Shown: positions 15,271 to 23,668 of the stretch, piece by piece
Position numbering within the stretch: the stretch's first letter is position 1
Layout of the letters: each line of letters opens with the position of its first letter
Assembly (NCBI RefSeq): GCF_020829595.1
Contig: NZ_JAIVFW010000011.1
Span: forward strand, 84,153 to 148,152
Reading direction: 5' to 3'
Origin: Nostoc sp. CHAB 5844
Lineage (GTDB): Bacteria; Cyanobacteriota; Cyanobacteriia; Cyanobacteriales; Nostocaceae
DNA length: 64,000 nucleotides
The notes under the pieces: generated by a model
What the model saw: only the letters and a program-made list of their open reading frames with translations
The model's database searches: none
Told to the model about the DNA's origin: nothing
Made by a program: the position numbers and the translations under genes

Positions 15271-15906
15271 ATGCCTATGCCATCCGCCTGGGAACAGGGA
15301 AGGCCAATATACAAACGCCTCCCCATCGCCGAAGAAAAGTACCAAGTCGCCCCAGATGACCCAGAACTCGACCCTGTGGCGGATTGGCTGACTGTCGGGG
15401 TGGACGAGAATTTAATGGCAGTTAAAGCTGCGATCACTACTTTCTACGCTGATTACCTTGACCCCGTAACCGCCAAATCCCAAAACCTTGACTGGCTAGG
15501 ACAACTGTGCGGCTTCACAGGCGAATATTGGGAAACAGCCTGGAGCGATGAGCAAAAGCGCAGTCTTATCACCAACGCCTACACCTTCATCTGGGAATGC
15601 AAAGGCTCACGGGCTGTGCTGGAATATCTCTTGGAGACTTTCAGTATTCAGGGCAAGATTTATCTGTTGGGCGAATTCCTGGCTGATCGCAATGTGGCAG
15701 GCGATGCACTGGGGGGCGAACCATTAGAGTATTTCCTCCTGCTACCCCTCTCGTATCTACGAACTTCTTATCAGTGGCGACTTGCGAGTAAATTCAATCG
15801 CCTTTACGGGCCAGTGTATGTCAAGTCAGTTGTATGTTTTTCACAATTCTACTGTGGTTTCTCCGTGGCGGGCGATCCAATTTTTGACTCTTCGGTAGCG
15901 TTTTAA
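15271..15906 (+). CDS. Tail protein I (gpI-like)
   Basis: A 211-residue protein matching P2-type tail protein I. It has NLDWLGQLCGFTGEYWETAW (about 70-90), then KRSLITNAYTFIWECKGSRA (about 95-115). This is the W-G-...-R/L-I-...-W/H-x-x-K-G-T pattern of the family. It completes the wedge set gpW-gpJ-gpI and carries the fibre attachment site in P2-like phages. Fibre genes follow after the HU gene. Confidence 0.85.
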   Translation: MPMPSAWEQGRPIYKRLPIAEEKYQVAPDDPELDPVADWLTVGVDENLMAVKAAITTFYADYLDPVTAKSQNLDWLGQLCGFTGEYWETAWSDEQKRSLITNAYTFIWECKGSRAVLEYLLETFSIQGKIYLLGEFLADRNVAGDALGGEPLEYFLLLPLSYLRTSYQWRLASKFNRLYGPVYVKSVVCFSQFYCGFSVAGDPIFDSSVAF

Positions 15907-15936
15907 GTGGGACGAACACTCGCCCATCCCATAAAA

Positions 15937-15966
15937 TTGATGCCAAACGGGTCTCCTAGTTATAAT
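15937..15966 (+). promoter_or_regulatory. Putative promoter of the HU gene
   Basis: TTGATG (15937-15942) and a perfect TATAAT (15961-15966) are separated by 18 bp. A ribosome-binding site AAGGAA follows at 15980, ahead of the ATG at 15992. This would uncouple HU expression from the tail operon. Confidence 0.55.
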
Positions 15967-15991
15967 TCTTATCGTTTTTTAAGGAATTGGT

Positions 15992-16267
15992 ATGAACAAA
16001 GGTGAATTGATTGATGCTGTGGCAGAAAAAGCTGGCGTAACCAAAAAGCAAGCAGATGCGATTTTGACGGCTACTACAGAAACAATCATCGAAGCGGTAG
16101 CCAATGGCGACAAGGTGGTATTGGTAGGATTTGGTAGTTTTGAAAGACGCGATCGCAAAGAACGCGAAGGACGCAACCCCAAAACCAATGAAACCATGAC
16201 AATCCCAGCGACTAGAGTACCGGGCTTTTCTGCTGGCAAGGCTTTTAAGGAGAAAGTAGCACCATAA
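15992..16267 (+). CDS. HU-type DNA-binding protein
   Basis: A 91-residue histone-like protein. MNKGELIDAVAEKAGVTKKQ is the typical N-terminus. VVLVGFGSFERRDR leads into the DNA-intercalating arm, which carries the conserved RNPKTNE motif, and the end AGKAFKEKV is normal. It bends and compacts DNA. Its place between gpI and the fibre genes, with its own promoter, is unusual. It may have been acquired by the phage and may help condensation or recombination of phage DNA. Confidence 0.95.
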   Translation: MNKGELIDAVAEKAGVTKKQADAILTATTETIIEAVANGDKVVLVGFGSFERRDRKEREGRNPKTNETMTIPATRVPGFSAGKAFKEKVAP

Positions 16268-16379
16268 AAGTGCTGAGTGCTGAGTGCTGAGTGCTGAGTT
16301 GCGCCTGCGGCGCTTAGAGTTCGGCAATACCAAGCGATCACACCCTACTCAGCACTCAGCACTTTCAACTCAGCACTTA
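16268..16379. repeat. TGCTGAG heptamer element with inverted ends
   Basis: Four and a half tandem AGTGCTG units (16269-16298) are mirrored by ACTCAGC units at 16347-16378, enclosing about 50 bp that contains its own GCGCCTGCGGCGC hairpin. The same heptamer family lies inside the tail chaperone gene (2214-2292) and near 49,250. It could fold into a long hairpin and end HU transcripts. Confidence 0.85.
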
Positions 16380-16423
16380 GAAAGAGGGAAACCTAAGCCG
16401 AAAGACAGCGCTCTTTTGGCTTT

Positions 16424-17887
16424 ATGACCACAATTACAGGCAAATTTGTAGATTCGGGAGGGGTAGCGTTTGACGGTGACTTGACGCTTACCCTTGATGC
16501 ACCATTGATTGATATTGGTACAACGCCTGATTCAATTTATACACTTGCTCCCCACATCTTCACCTTCAGTTCTGGCACACTGAGCGGAGTAAACGTTGTC
16601 CAAAGCGCCACAAGCAACGTTACTTATCATTTTGTAGTCAACAAATACTCTACAAAAACTACCTACTGGCTCCCAGACGGCACGCAGTACGATGGGCCAG
16701 TAGTTCTTAATAGTGGTAACTACTACACAGGCACTTTCTACGATCCTTCAACCAGCGTTAGGGTAGGCCCCATTACCAGCACAGAGTCCAGTGTGGTAAT
16801 GGATTTTCATGCGATCATCCCGAATGTCGCCTCGGTGGAATTTGCAGATTTAATTCCTTCCCGCATTTCGACAGATTCCCTGCCAAGAACAGTAAGAGCG
16901 ATCGCAGAGATTCTGACATCTGATGCGGATTTTGTCGAGGCATTGCGGTGCGGCCCACGCTTTAAAGGGTCGTACAGCGCGGCGACTTACTACCAGCGCG
17001 ATGATGCTGTGACCTATGGTGGCTCATCTTGGGTGTATATCAACAACGATCCTGCCGCAGGACAAACACCCTCAACTCTCAACACAACCTACTGGCAAAT
17101 CCTGGCGCAGAAAGGCGATCCTGGAGGAACAGGTGGGAATGATACCGCCTACAATGCGACCGGCTGGGATGGACAGCTAGATGCACCGAGTCGCAACGCT
17201 GTAAGGGACATTATTGAACTTCTTGCACCTAAATCTTCGCCGCAATTTGCAGATAATCCCACCTGCCAAACGCAGCTAACCACGGATAACAGCACAAGGC
17301 TTGCTAGTACAGCGTTTGTACAAAACGCAATCACCGCAAGACTCGACAGCACAAACTTAACAAACAACCCAACTACCACAACCCAATCAACAGACAACAA
17401 CTCAACTCGCGTCGCCACTACTGAATTTGTCAAGGCGGCGATTGGTCGCTATAGTCGCATCACTGATACTAAAACCTTAAATACAGCAGGCGGGGCATCA
17501 ATTGCCGGAACTCAGGCTCGCACACTAAATACAATCAATATCAATTCAGGCGACATTACAAATTTATCAAGCAACAAATTCACTTTGCGATCTGGAACTT
17601 ATTTAATCCGGGCTACTGCGCCTGCCGTAGCAGTATTAGCCCATCGCTTATCGCTGCAAGATACAACAAATAATACGAGAGTTATTACAGGGACAAACGC
17701 CTACGCAGCAGCAAGCAACCAAACCCATGCTTTTTTAGCCGGAAGAATAATTGTTTCGGGCAATACAGACTTTGAACTGCGCCACTATACAGCCAGTGCG
17801 GTAGCGACCAATGGGCTAGGAATCGCAATCAATGAATCAGGACAAAGTGAGGTATATGCAATGGTTGAAATTGAGAGGATTGATTGA
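16424..17887 (+). CDS. Tail fibre protein
   Basis: A 487-residue fibre. The N-terminal ~150 residues (ITGKFVDSGGVAFDGDLTL) resemble a fibre attachment domain. Residues about 185-225 hold a carbohydrate-binding-like module (YYQRDDAVTYGGSSWVYIN). Two phage fibre repeats follow: DNSTRLASTAFVQNAI and DNNSTRVATTEFVKAAI (about 285-340). The C-terminal domain (about 350-487) is beta-rich and likely binds the receptor. It lies downstream of gpI as in P2-like phages. Confidence 0.8.
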   Translation: MTTITGKFVDSGGVAFDGDLTLTLDAPLIDIGTTPDSIYTLAPHIFTFSSGTLSGVNVVQSATSNVTYHFVVNKYSTKTTYWLPDGTQYDGPVVLNSGNYYTGTFYDPSTSVRVGPITSTESSVVMDFHAIIPNVASVEFADLIPSRISTDSLPRTVRAIAEILTSDADFVEALRCGPRFKGSYSAATYYQRDDAVTYGGSSWVYINNDPAAGQTPSTLNTTYWQILAQKGDPGGTGGNDTAYNATGWDGQLDAPSRNAVRDIIELLAPKSSPQFADNPTCQTQLTTDNSTRLASTAFVQNAITARLDSTNLTNNPTTTTQSTDNNSTRVATTEFVKAAIGRYSRITDTKTLNTAGGASIAGTQARTLNTININSGDITNLSSNKFTLRSGTYLIRATAPAVAVLAHRLSLQDTTNNTRVITGTNAYAAASNQTHAFLAGRIIVSGNTDFELRHYTASAVATNGLGIAINESGQSEVYAMVEIERID

Positions 17888-19203
17888 TGGCAAAGACAGT
17901 TTTTGTAAATGGTTCGGTTGTGAGTGCAAATTTTTTAAATGCGATCAACAACCCTGTATTCGACGGGACTGACTACGACGGGCATTACCCCAAAATCACA
18001 GACAATGATTTAAGTTCTGTCGCGGGACAAGTCAAGCCAGAGTGGCAAGCTTTCCGCGATACTTTTAAAGTCAGTGCGGGTACTGGGTTAAGTGCCGCCT
18101 ACACAGGCGGTGCGGTAACACTTGCTAATGGCATGATCGCAACCATCGGATCAGGAACAGTTTCTTTAACCGACAACGCCACGAATTTTATATTTGTAAA
18201 CACTTCCGGCGCGATCGCTGCTTCCACAACCCGCCCTTTGCTGGGGCTAGTATTGGCGCAGGTGACGACCTCTGGAGGTGCGGTGAGCGCAGTTGTCGAT
18301 GTGCGCCCGCGCTTTTTGATTTTTCCGCGCCAAGATGCTGTAAAAGTTTTCGGAGGAAGTGGGGGAGAAGGCAATTACGTCTTATCAGGAAACGCCACCT
18401 TTGACCAAGGCGAGTATTACTTCAGCAGCCTCACGATCACCTCTACTGGAGTCCTAACAATTAATGGTGGCGCTCACATATGCGTGAGCGGCAACGTCAG
18501 CATTGCAGGCACGATCAACGTTTCTGCTGGGATTCCTGGCGGGGCTGGTACTCCTAGCGGCACAATTAGTTCGTTTACAGGCGGATATGCTGGAGGAGGG
18601 CCAGGGGCAGGATCGGGGTCGGGAGCATCAACAGCTTACAGTTATATTTTAGCTCGACATGGTTCTGGGGGTGGCGGCGGCTTTGCGATTCCATCAAGTG
18701 CCGGAACCTCTATCACAGCGACAATTCCCAAAGGCGGGAATGGTGGCGGCGGACTCACTATCGAAGCAGGCGGCACAATCTCAATTACTAGCACTGGCAG
18801 CATCCTGGCAAAAGGGGGTAACGGTAGTACAGGAGCGTTAACCAGTGGATCTGGTATCGTTAGCGGCGGTGGCGGCGGTTCCGGGGGATTGGTACTGCTA
18901 AAATCTCTGATTTCCGCAACGATTTCTTCAGGCGCGACAATTGATGTTCGCGGTGGCGATGGCGGTGCTGGGGTTGGCACTTTCGGCGGCAATGGGGGGG
19001 GCGGCGGACAAGTTGTTTTAATTAGCCCATCAAATAATACCTCTGGAGCCAACATTTTGCTTACAGCAGGCTCAGTTGGTGCTGCCGGTGGCAGTGGTTT
19101 ACTAGGCGGTGCTGGCGGCAGCTTCGGCGGTGCTGGCGGCAACCTTAATACCGGACAAGCCGCAGGACAACTAATATTGCGTACCTTTATCCCCGTAGGC
19201 TAA
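17887..19203 (+). CDS. Glycine-rich fibre tip / adhesin-like protein
   Basis: Starting at the ATG at 17887, it overlaps the fibre stop (TGATG). A ~170-residue beta-rich N-terminal region is followed by a very Gly-rich domain (about 210-430). This contains many GGxGG runs, such as HGSGGGGGFAIPSSAGTS and GGDGGAGVGTFGGNGGGGG, resembling polyglycine sandwiches of T-even gp38-type adhesins. It likely decides host surface specificity. The 438-residue size and position after a fibre gene fit. Confidence 0.65.
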   Translation: MAKTVFVNGSVVSANFLNAINNPVFDGTDYDGHYPKITDNDLSSVAGQVKPEWQAFRDTFKVSAGTGLSAAYTGGAVTLANGMIATIGSGTVSLTDNATNFIFVNTSGAIAASTTRPLLGLVLAQVTTSGGAVSAVVDVRPRFLIFPRQDAVKVFGGSGGEGNYVLSGNATFDQGEYYFSSLTITSTGVLTINGGAHICVSGNVSIAGTINVSAGIPGGAGTPSGTISSFTGGYAGGGPGAGSGSGASTAYSYILARHGSGGGGGFAIPSSAGTSITATIPKGGNGGGGLTIEAGGTISITSTGSILAKGGNGSTGALTSGSGIVSGGGGGSGGLVLLKSLISATISSGATIDVRGGDGGAGVGTFGGNGGGGGQVVLISPSNNTSGANILLTAGSVGAAGGSGLLGGAGGSFGGAGGNLNTGQAAGQLILRTFIPVG

Positions 19204-19205
19204 TA

Positions 19206-19718
19206 ATGTATTTTTTAATTCAAAATAACGAAATCGTTGGAACTTCTGACGCAAAAATAGAAGAACTGCCCTTGAATTTTTCATTGGTCGAAGGCCCAGA
19301 CATATTAATATCGCAAGCTTATTACAAAGATGGCGAAATTCTCCCCAAAGGCTCTAGCCCTTCACCCCAACATACCTGGGATGAACAAACTCATACCTGG
19401 ATAGAGCCAGAAGCATTACCAGTTGCACAGCTATCTGCACCAAATTGGGACGCACTAATTGCTTCTCTAGAAAATTCGCCAGAGTGGGGCAAAGCCTACA
19501 CGGCAGCCGAAAGGACATTAAAGGCGAATACGGCTTTTACAACTTTGCTGACTACGCTTACTTCGCTGCGCCGGACTGAAACTCTGGAATTTGCGATCGC
19601 TAAACTTCGAGAAGCAATGAGTGGTATTGCTGGTATTGGCGATTTCACTCTTGAGGAACTTGCTTCAATCAATCAGAAGTTGGCGGCTGCGGGGTTTGAT
19701 TTAGTGTTGTCCGCGTAA
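19206..19718 (+). CDS. Fibre-associated protein (possible assembly chaperone)
   Basis: A 170-residue protein 2 bp after the adhesin. The N-terminal half (MYFLIQNNEIVGTSDAKIEE, ending with a Trp-rich HTWDEQTHTWIEPEAL) looks like the N-terminal part of tail-fibre assembly proteins. The C-terminal half is a helical bundle (ALIASLENSPEWGKAY and onward). It ends the rightward tail operon. A chaperone role is inferred from position and the Trp-rich segment. Confidence 0.55.
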   Translation: MYFLIQNNEIVGTSDAKIEELPLNFSLVEGPDILISQAYYKDGEILPKGSSPSPQHTWDEQTHTWIEPEALPVAQLSAPNWDALIASLENSPEWGKAYTAAERTLKANTAFTTLLTTLTSLRRTETLEFAIAKLREAMSGIAGIGDFTLEELASINQKLAAAGFDLVLSA

Positions 19719-19758
19719 AAGTGCGTTTTTATGGCTAGTGATATTTGGTAAAGATTGT

Positions 19759-19781
19759 TATCTGGCGGATTCCGCCAGATA
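19759..19781. repeat. 23-bp palindrome, copy 3
   Basis: Identical to copy 1. It lies 40 bp past the end of the last tail gene and 89 bp before the end of the convergent replication-type gene, a place where it could act as a bidirectional terminator hairpin. Confidence 0.95.
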
Positions 19782-19869
19782 GATTTGCAGGTGCGTTAAG
19801 CGTAAGGGGTTGGCGCAGCCATCGCACTAGGGATTGATTCAAACTGGCTCAAAATTGAATTTTGCATAT

Positions 19870-21420
19870 CTATTCCGACTCCAGCTTGACGACTTGGTTA
19901 TCAATGATGACGTAACCAGCAGAAGCAGCTTGCCGTTCTGCCTCTGCCATCACAGTAGGCATTCCAGTGGAGAGCAGATTGTTCCAATATTCGATTCTGG
20001 TTTGCGCTATGCGTTGCTCTTTTTCCTTCTGCCTGTCCCACTTAGGCATTGATTTGGAGATAGCCAATTCTGCTGCTGACGTGGGGAAAGCAGGGGCGAC
20101 ACGGTCAACAGCATCAGCATCGGATTTAGTCTTGTGCAGATCAGCCCAAAATGCCCTATCTTCTGCCTTTACATTATCTTTGTAAGCCTCACCATTCTCT
20201 GTGAAGCCCGATTCGTCAATGGGAATGTCAATTTGCGCCCTTTCCCATTCTTCAGTTTGTTGCTTGAGTTCATCCCAGTCAATTTCTCTGTCGGCAACAA
20301 TCATTGGAATAGTTGATTCCGAGATTGTGACAACTTTTTCAGGATCTACAGATGGTGAGTCCACTTGCCGTCTTGGCTTGTAGCCAGATGGCAAAGTGGC
20401 GAACCCAGAGGGAATATATTGCTTGACTTTTTCGTATTGCGATCGCACCACAGACTTATCTGATGGGCGTAAAGCTGCTTGATGTTTGACAATGGCTGCC
20501 TTCTCTTGCTCTGGGACATTTATCCCGTTGGATTGGCGAAGGGCGATATTTGTGGCTTTGTGCAATGTAGCTTCGTGGTATTCCTGCCAATCATCGGCTA
20601 ATCGGCGCGGGTCATTGCGATAGTAGGCTCTTACATTCTTTCTGGCCTCATGAATATCAATCGCTCCATACTTTTGCATCCAGCGTCTAGCGTGCCAGTC
20701 TACAAAATTCGCATCCAGTTTGCCTTCTATTTTCCACTCACCTTCTGGAACCCAGTTCCATTCAATTTCTTGGGGCTTGGGGCGACGGGCGAAAAATGGG
20801 TCAATACGAGTTGGCAAGTTTTTTTGCAAAGATTCCTCACTTTTTGACAACGTAGCGAGTGGACTTTCAACAACATCCGAATTTTGTTTTTGCTCCTCGC
20901 TATCTGAAAAAGTCTGAATTAAATCTGGATTAGTCTTATAAGTCTGTATTTTGTCGTCTTTAAAAGTCTTATCAATTAAAGCTTCTGGCGGTTGTTCATT
21001 CCCAACTTTGGGATTATTTTCCCAACTTTGGGAATCTTGTCCCAGATCTGGGATCTTAGTCCCAACTTTGGGATTATTTTCCCAACTTTGGGAATCTGTC
21101 CCAGAATTGGGATCTGACCACAGCAAAAAAAACTTACCCTTACTTGTGATAAGAACGTTGTCACTTTCTAGTCTGGAAATTGCTCCATAGAATCGACTGC
21201 GAGAGACATCCCACTCTTTGCAAAAGCGATCTGCGTCAATTTCTATTTCGCCATCGCACCAGGGATTTTCATAACGCAAGGCTAAATGAACGTATGCGGC
21301 GCTGGAAATGTATCGACTTTTTCTCAGTGCTAGTAATTCGGCTTTTTGTAGGGGATAGAATTCGCCCACGATTCTGCCTTTTTCGCTTCTTTGGGGTCGG
21401 GGTATACTTATCTGTGCCAT
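19870..21420 (-). CDS. Putative phage replication protein with winged-helix N-terminus
   Basis: A 516-residue protein. Residues about 20-105 form a winged helix-turn-helix: AELLALRKSRYISSAAYVHL, then CKEWDVSRSRFYGAISRLES and a wing TSKGKFFLLW. Residues about 105-145 are a repetitive segment encoded by the palindrome array at 21,001-21,112. A middle domain (about 225-300) contains FVDWHARRWMQKYGAIDIHE and YYRNDPRRLADDWQEY. The C-terminus is charged. The layout (DNA-binding domain, then iterons inside the gene) recalls lambda O. No helicase-loader gene is recognisable beside it. The function is inference. Confidence 0.55.
   Translation of the reverse strand: MAQISIPRPQRSEKGRIVGEFYPLQKAELLALRKSRYISSAAYVHLALRYENPWCDGEIEIDADRFCKEWDVSRSRFYGAISRLESDNVLITSKGKFFLLWSDPNSGTDSQSWENNPKVGTKIPDLGQDSQSWENNPKVGNEQPPEALIDKTFKDDKIQTYKTNPDLIQTFSDSEEQKQNSDVVESPLATLSKSEESLQKNLPTRIDPFFARRPKPQEIEWNWVPEGEWKIEGKLDANFVDWHARRWMQKYGAIDIHEARKNVRAYYRNDPRRLADDWQEYHEATLHKATNIALRQSNGINVPEQEKAAIVKHQAALRPSDKSVVRSQYEKVKQYIPSGFATLPSGYKPRRQVDSPSVDPEKVVTISESTIPMIVADREIDWDELKQQTEEWERAQIDIPIDESGFTENGEAYKDNVKAEDRAFWADLHKTKSDADAVDRVAPAFPTSAAELAISKSMPKWDRQKEKEQRIAQTRIEYWNNLLSTGMPTVMAEAERQAASAGYVIIDNQVVKLESE
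21001..21112. repeat. Iteron-like array of six 13-bp palindromes inside the gene
   Basis: Four exact CCCAACTTTGGGA copies start at 21001, 21021, 21061 and 21081. Two variants, CCCAGATCTGGGA (21041) and CCCAGAATTGGGA (21100), complete the row. Start-to-start spacing is 20, 20, 20, 20 and 19 bp. Because 20 is not a multiple of three, the same DNA word is read in different frames (NPKVG, SQSWE, PDLG), so selection appears to act on DNA. The stretch after the array in the gene direction (about 20,890-20,990) is AT-rich. Together these fit a replication origin. Confidence 0.75.
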
Positions 21421-21662
21421 AATGTTTTCATCATGTAGTTTTCAGCCTCTCAACAGAGAGGCTGGATTTGTTTTTTGGGCATTTAAGAAACGTCTTGATC
21501 GCATCAAAAATTCCCCATAGCGACAGCTACGGGTGATGTTATTTACTATTCATGGATGCTTAAACTTTGTGGGGTGCGATCGCGCTAATGTCCTGTGTAA
21601 ATTTGCATTAATGCGTCGCCATTCTTTGTATTCTTGCCTTCTTTGATATGCAAAGTTGTTAG
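21421..21662. other. Leader region of the replication-type gene
   Basis: No gene is seen. A perfect 9-bp hairpin (CAGCCTCTC at 21443, loop AACA, GAGAGGCTG to 21464) is followed on the plus strand by a T-rich tract. On the minus strand it lies 22 bp upstream of the replication-type gene, where it could control leftward read-through. Confidence 0.45.
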
Positions 21663-21911
21663 TTAAACTGAATCTATTTGTGGCGGTTCTTTCCTTAAGG
21701 GCAACGCTTCACAAGCTTGAATAATAGCAACGTGCGCTTTGTCTAGAATTTGGTCTATTTCGTTGTCGCTAATCACTGTCGCTTCCTCGCAAGCGTCAGT
21801 TGCCATGTACCCGATGACTTCTTCAAGTGCGGCATGGGCAGCCGTTACTTGTTGCCACGTTGGGTAATAAATCCAAGCTGGGTCTGGTTGTGGGTAGTTG
21901 TTATTAGTCAT
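21663..21911 (-). CDS. Small hypothetical phage protein
   Basis: An 82-residue acidic protein starting MTNNNYPQPDPAWIYYPTWQ, with a helical remainder (AHAALEEVIGYMATDACEEA). It is first of the leftward genes after a run of small proteins and has no recognisable family. Acidic helices of this size are common among phage regulators and inhibitors, but there is no direct evidence. Confidence 0.6.
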   Translation of the reverse strand: MTNNNYPQPDPAWIYYPTWQQVTAAHAALEEVIGYMATDACEEATVISDNEIDQILDKAHVAIIQACEALPLRKEPPQIDSV

Positions 21912-21926
21912 TAGTCATTTGTTCGC

Positions 21927-22091
21927 TTAATTGCGATTCGGTTTCTTTGGTAATGTCCTGTACCACTTGATAGATATTTCGGGATTGCTACGCTCAATAT
22001 CCGCGAAATACTTTTCAATGTTTTTCATAAAAACAGTTGCGGTTTTTGCTCCTTCCTTTTGAGTAAAATATTCAAATTCTATCCAAGGCAT
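21927..22091 (-). CDS. Very small protein, 54 residues
   Basis: Reads MPWIEFEYFTQKEGAKTATV, then FMKNIEKYFADIERSNPEIS and a basic end RTLPKKPNRN. It starts at the ATG at 22091, just inside the end of a preceding short frame, and lies 15 bp upstream of the 82-residue gene on the same strand. Codon composition is coding-like. No function recognised. Confidence 0.5.
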   Translation of the reverse strand: MPWIEFEYFTQKEGAKTATVFMKNIEKYFADIERSNPEISIKWYRTLPKKPNRN

Positions 22092-22167
22092 TGATTACTC
22101 CCAAGGTCGATTAATTGATTTTCACCTATTAGTTGATATTGTTTATAGTCCATCGTGTAAATTTTCT

Positions 22168-22190
22168 TATCTGGCGGAATCCGCCAGATA
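22168..22190. repeat. 23-bp palindrome, copy 4 (inverted centre)
   Basis: The same arms as the other copies, but the central three bases read AAT instead of ATT on the plus strand, so it is inserted in the other orientation. It lies 14 bp upstream of an ATG at 22153 on the minus strand that opens a 24-codon frame. Confidence 0.93.
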
Positions 22191-22214
22191 GATTTGGTAG
22201 GTGCGATCGCAGCT

Positions 22215-22403
22215 TTATGAATTTCCTTGAATCCAGGCGGAAATTTCTTTTGATAATCTGCTTTCGTTGGGTTTGTGTTCTTCTGGAGCATCTTGGGGAA
22301 ATAGAGACTCTAGTGCGTCTATCTCTGCTTGGGTTTCTTCATTAATTTCTGGCATTGGCCTTGCCATGATTTCAGTAAGTGTTAGTTTTTTGGATTCTGA
22401 CAT
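22215..22403 (-). CDS. Small acidic hypothetical protein
   Basis: A 62-residue protein, MSESKKLTLTEIMARPMPEI with a C-terminus ending SRLSKEISAWIQGNS. It is highly charged and probably helical. It is on the same strand as the neighbouring small genes and about 175 bp downstream of the membrane-protein gene. It resembles short cyanobacterial plasmid/prophage proteins of unknown role. Confidence 0.5.
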   Translation of the reverse strand: MSESKKLTLTEIMARPMPEINEETQAEIDALESLFPQDAPEEHKPNESRLSKEISAWIQGNS

Positions 22404-22579
22404 TGTTGGTCACCTCTTTGTATGTTGTGTCTTCCCAAAGATTGAGGGAGGGCAATCAGACAGTTAACTGTTTTGGTGCGATCGCACATCACGGTACGAG
22501 CAGTCGCGCGATCGCTTTTCTTAGGGATGACTCCCCAAACGCGGAAGTACACAAAATCCGCGTGAAGATAGTCATGACT

Positions 22580-23296
22580 TCATCGCCTTCTACGTCGCCG
22601 CCCTGTGTGGTGGTATGAACCGTAGCTGCCAGAATAGACGGATGAAGTTCCAGCAACTGTGGGTACACTTGTAGTGTTAGCGGTCTGTCCAGGGTCGGAG
22701 AACCATAGACAAGAAACAGATTCGTCTTTGTATTCAATACATACATCCCTTTTGGACTCTGGATTAAGCGTGTAGTCGCGCCACGTTACGCCTTCAAAAC
22801 CGGATTCAGCCTGTAACTCTTGAACGTTAGCGTTGTTTTTGTCGTTTGCGTCAGTGACGACGGAAACAGACTCAGGCTTAAGTGAATTGATGTTGATGTA
22901 CTGGCAAGTTGTGTATAAGGCAATGCTGGCTCCGTTAATGGGGAGATAGAGATCGCTCTTACACACACTTGGGTCGAAGGCGGTAAATTGGGGTGTTATT
23001 GTGGGTGTCGGCGTTGGGGTTGGTGTTATCTTTTGTGGTGGTGTGGGCATGGGTTTCGCTTCCTTGACGGTTGCAGGATTGGGTCTTGCGACTGGCGCAA
23101 CCACCGCGATTGGCTCTGATTTTTTGGGCGCTAATGCACCACAGGTAAAGCCAGATGCTAGGAACAATCCCAGGTACAACCCAGAACTTTTGAGCCGAGT
23201 GCGATTTTTACCGCGCAGCACCAATTTGGGGTTGATTAATCCAGCCACAAAAGCCATCAGGGAAGCAACGTTAATCAAGACAAGTAAATCGAGCAT
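22580..23296 (-). CDS. Membrane-anchored protein with Pro-rich linker
   Basis: A 238-residue protein with two hydrophobic N-terminal segments (about 3-22 and 39-56; the second ends in SGFTCGALAPKK). These are followed by a Pro/Thr linker (about 68-100, TPTPTPTPTITP) and a C-terminal domain (about 105-205) with several Cys. A tail of consecutive Arg residues ends the protein. The domain would lie outside the membrane or in the periplasm. No lysis or exclusion motif is recognisable, but a superinfection-exclusion or host-envelope role would fit such a layout. Confidence 0.6.
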   Translation of the reverse strand: MLDLLVLINVASLMAFVAGLINPKLVLRGKNRTRLKSSGLYLGLFLASGFTCGALAPKKSEPIAVVAPVARPNPATVKEAKPMPTPPQKITPTPTPTPTITPQFTAFDPSVCKSDLYLPINGASIALYTTCQYININSLKPESVSVVTDANDKNNANVQELQAESGFEGVTWRDYTLNPESKRDVCIEYKDESVSCLWFSDPGQTANTTSVPTVAGTSSVYSGSYGSYHHTGRRRRRR

Positions 23297-23668
23297 AGTA
23301 GGATGACATCTCCAGAGAATGAGATTGTCATAGCCGATACTTGAAATTTTGTGTGTGATTTACGCTAAAGATTGGGGGAAGACGGCAGTTGTTGCACTCC
23401 TTCAGAGCAGCCAAAACCGACTGGTAAAAGATTGTCTTGCTATCTTTTCTCCCCCGCGCTTTAGGAGTGGGTTACAGCCCGCAAAGACCCCACGCGGTGC
23501 ATATTCCCGCCACCCACTTGGTGAGCTAAATCTAAATTGATAATAACACTCGTTTTCCAAATGGGATACAATTAACTTATCAAATAGCAAACCCGCCTTA
23601 CCTAATCGGTGGAGGCGGGTCTTCTTTTGCAACCAAAATTATTTTCTGTAGCTTTTGCCTCAATGCTT
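23297..23668. other. Intergenic region with terminator and one RHH-type site
   Basis: No gene is supported; the frames here read through low-complexity or repeat-like sequence. It holds a copy of CAAATGGGATAC (23558-23569), the same word that flanks the promoter at 24,036. It also holds a hairpin, ACCCGCC (23591-23597) with GGCGGGT (23614-23620), which would end leftward transcription of the RHH gene. Confidence 0.5.

Noticed and set aside
18642..19142. Leftward Pro-rich frame of 166 codons
   Set aside because: It is the antisense shadow of the glycine-rich adhesin gene.
21001..21112. Possible CRISPR array or simple tandem repeat
   Set aside because: The 13-bp words are palindromes with 6-7 bp between them and lie within a gene; an iteron array fits better.
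22079..22291. Leftward 70-codon frame running through palindrome copy 4
   Set aside because: The part before the palindrome has no support and lies over the neighbouring small gene; the remaining 24 codons from 22153 are too short to judge.
22489..22746. Leftward 85-codon frame
   Set aside because: It overlaps the C-terminal part of the membrane-anchored protein in another frame and has no independent support.
23402..23632. Leftward 76-codon frame between the membrane and RHH genes
   Set aside because: It runs through the terminator hairpin and a repeat-like GC-rich segment, and has no ribosome site.
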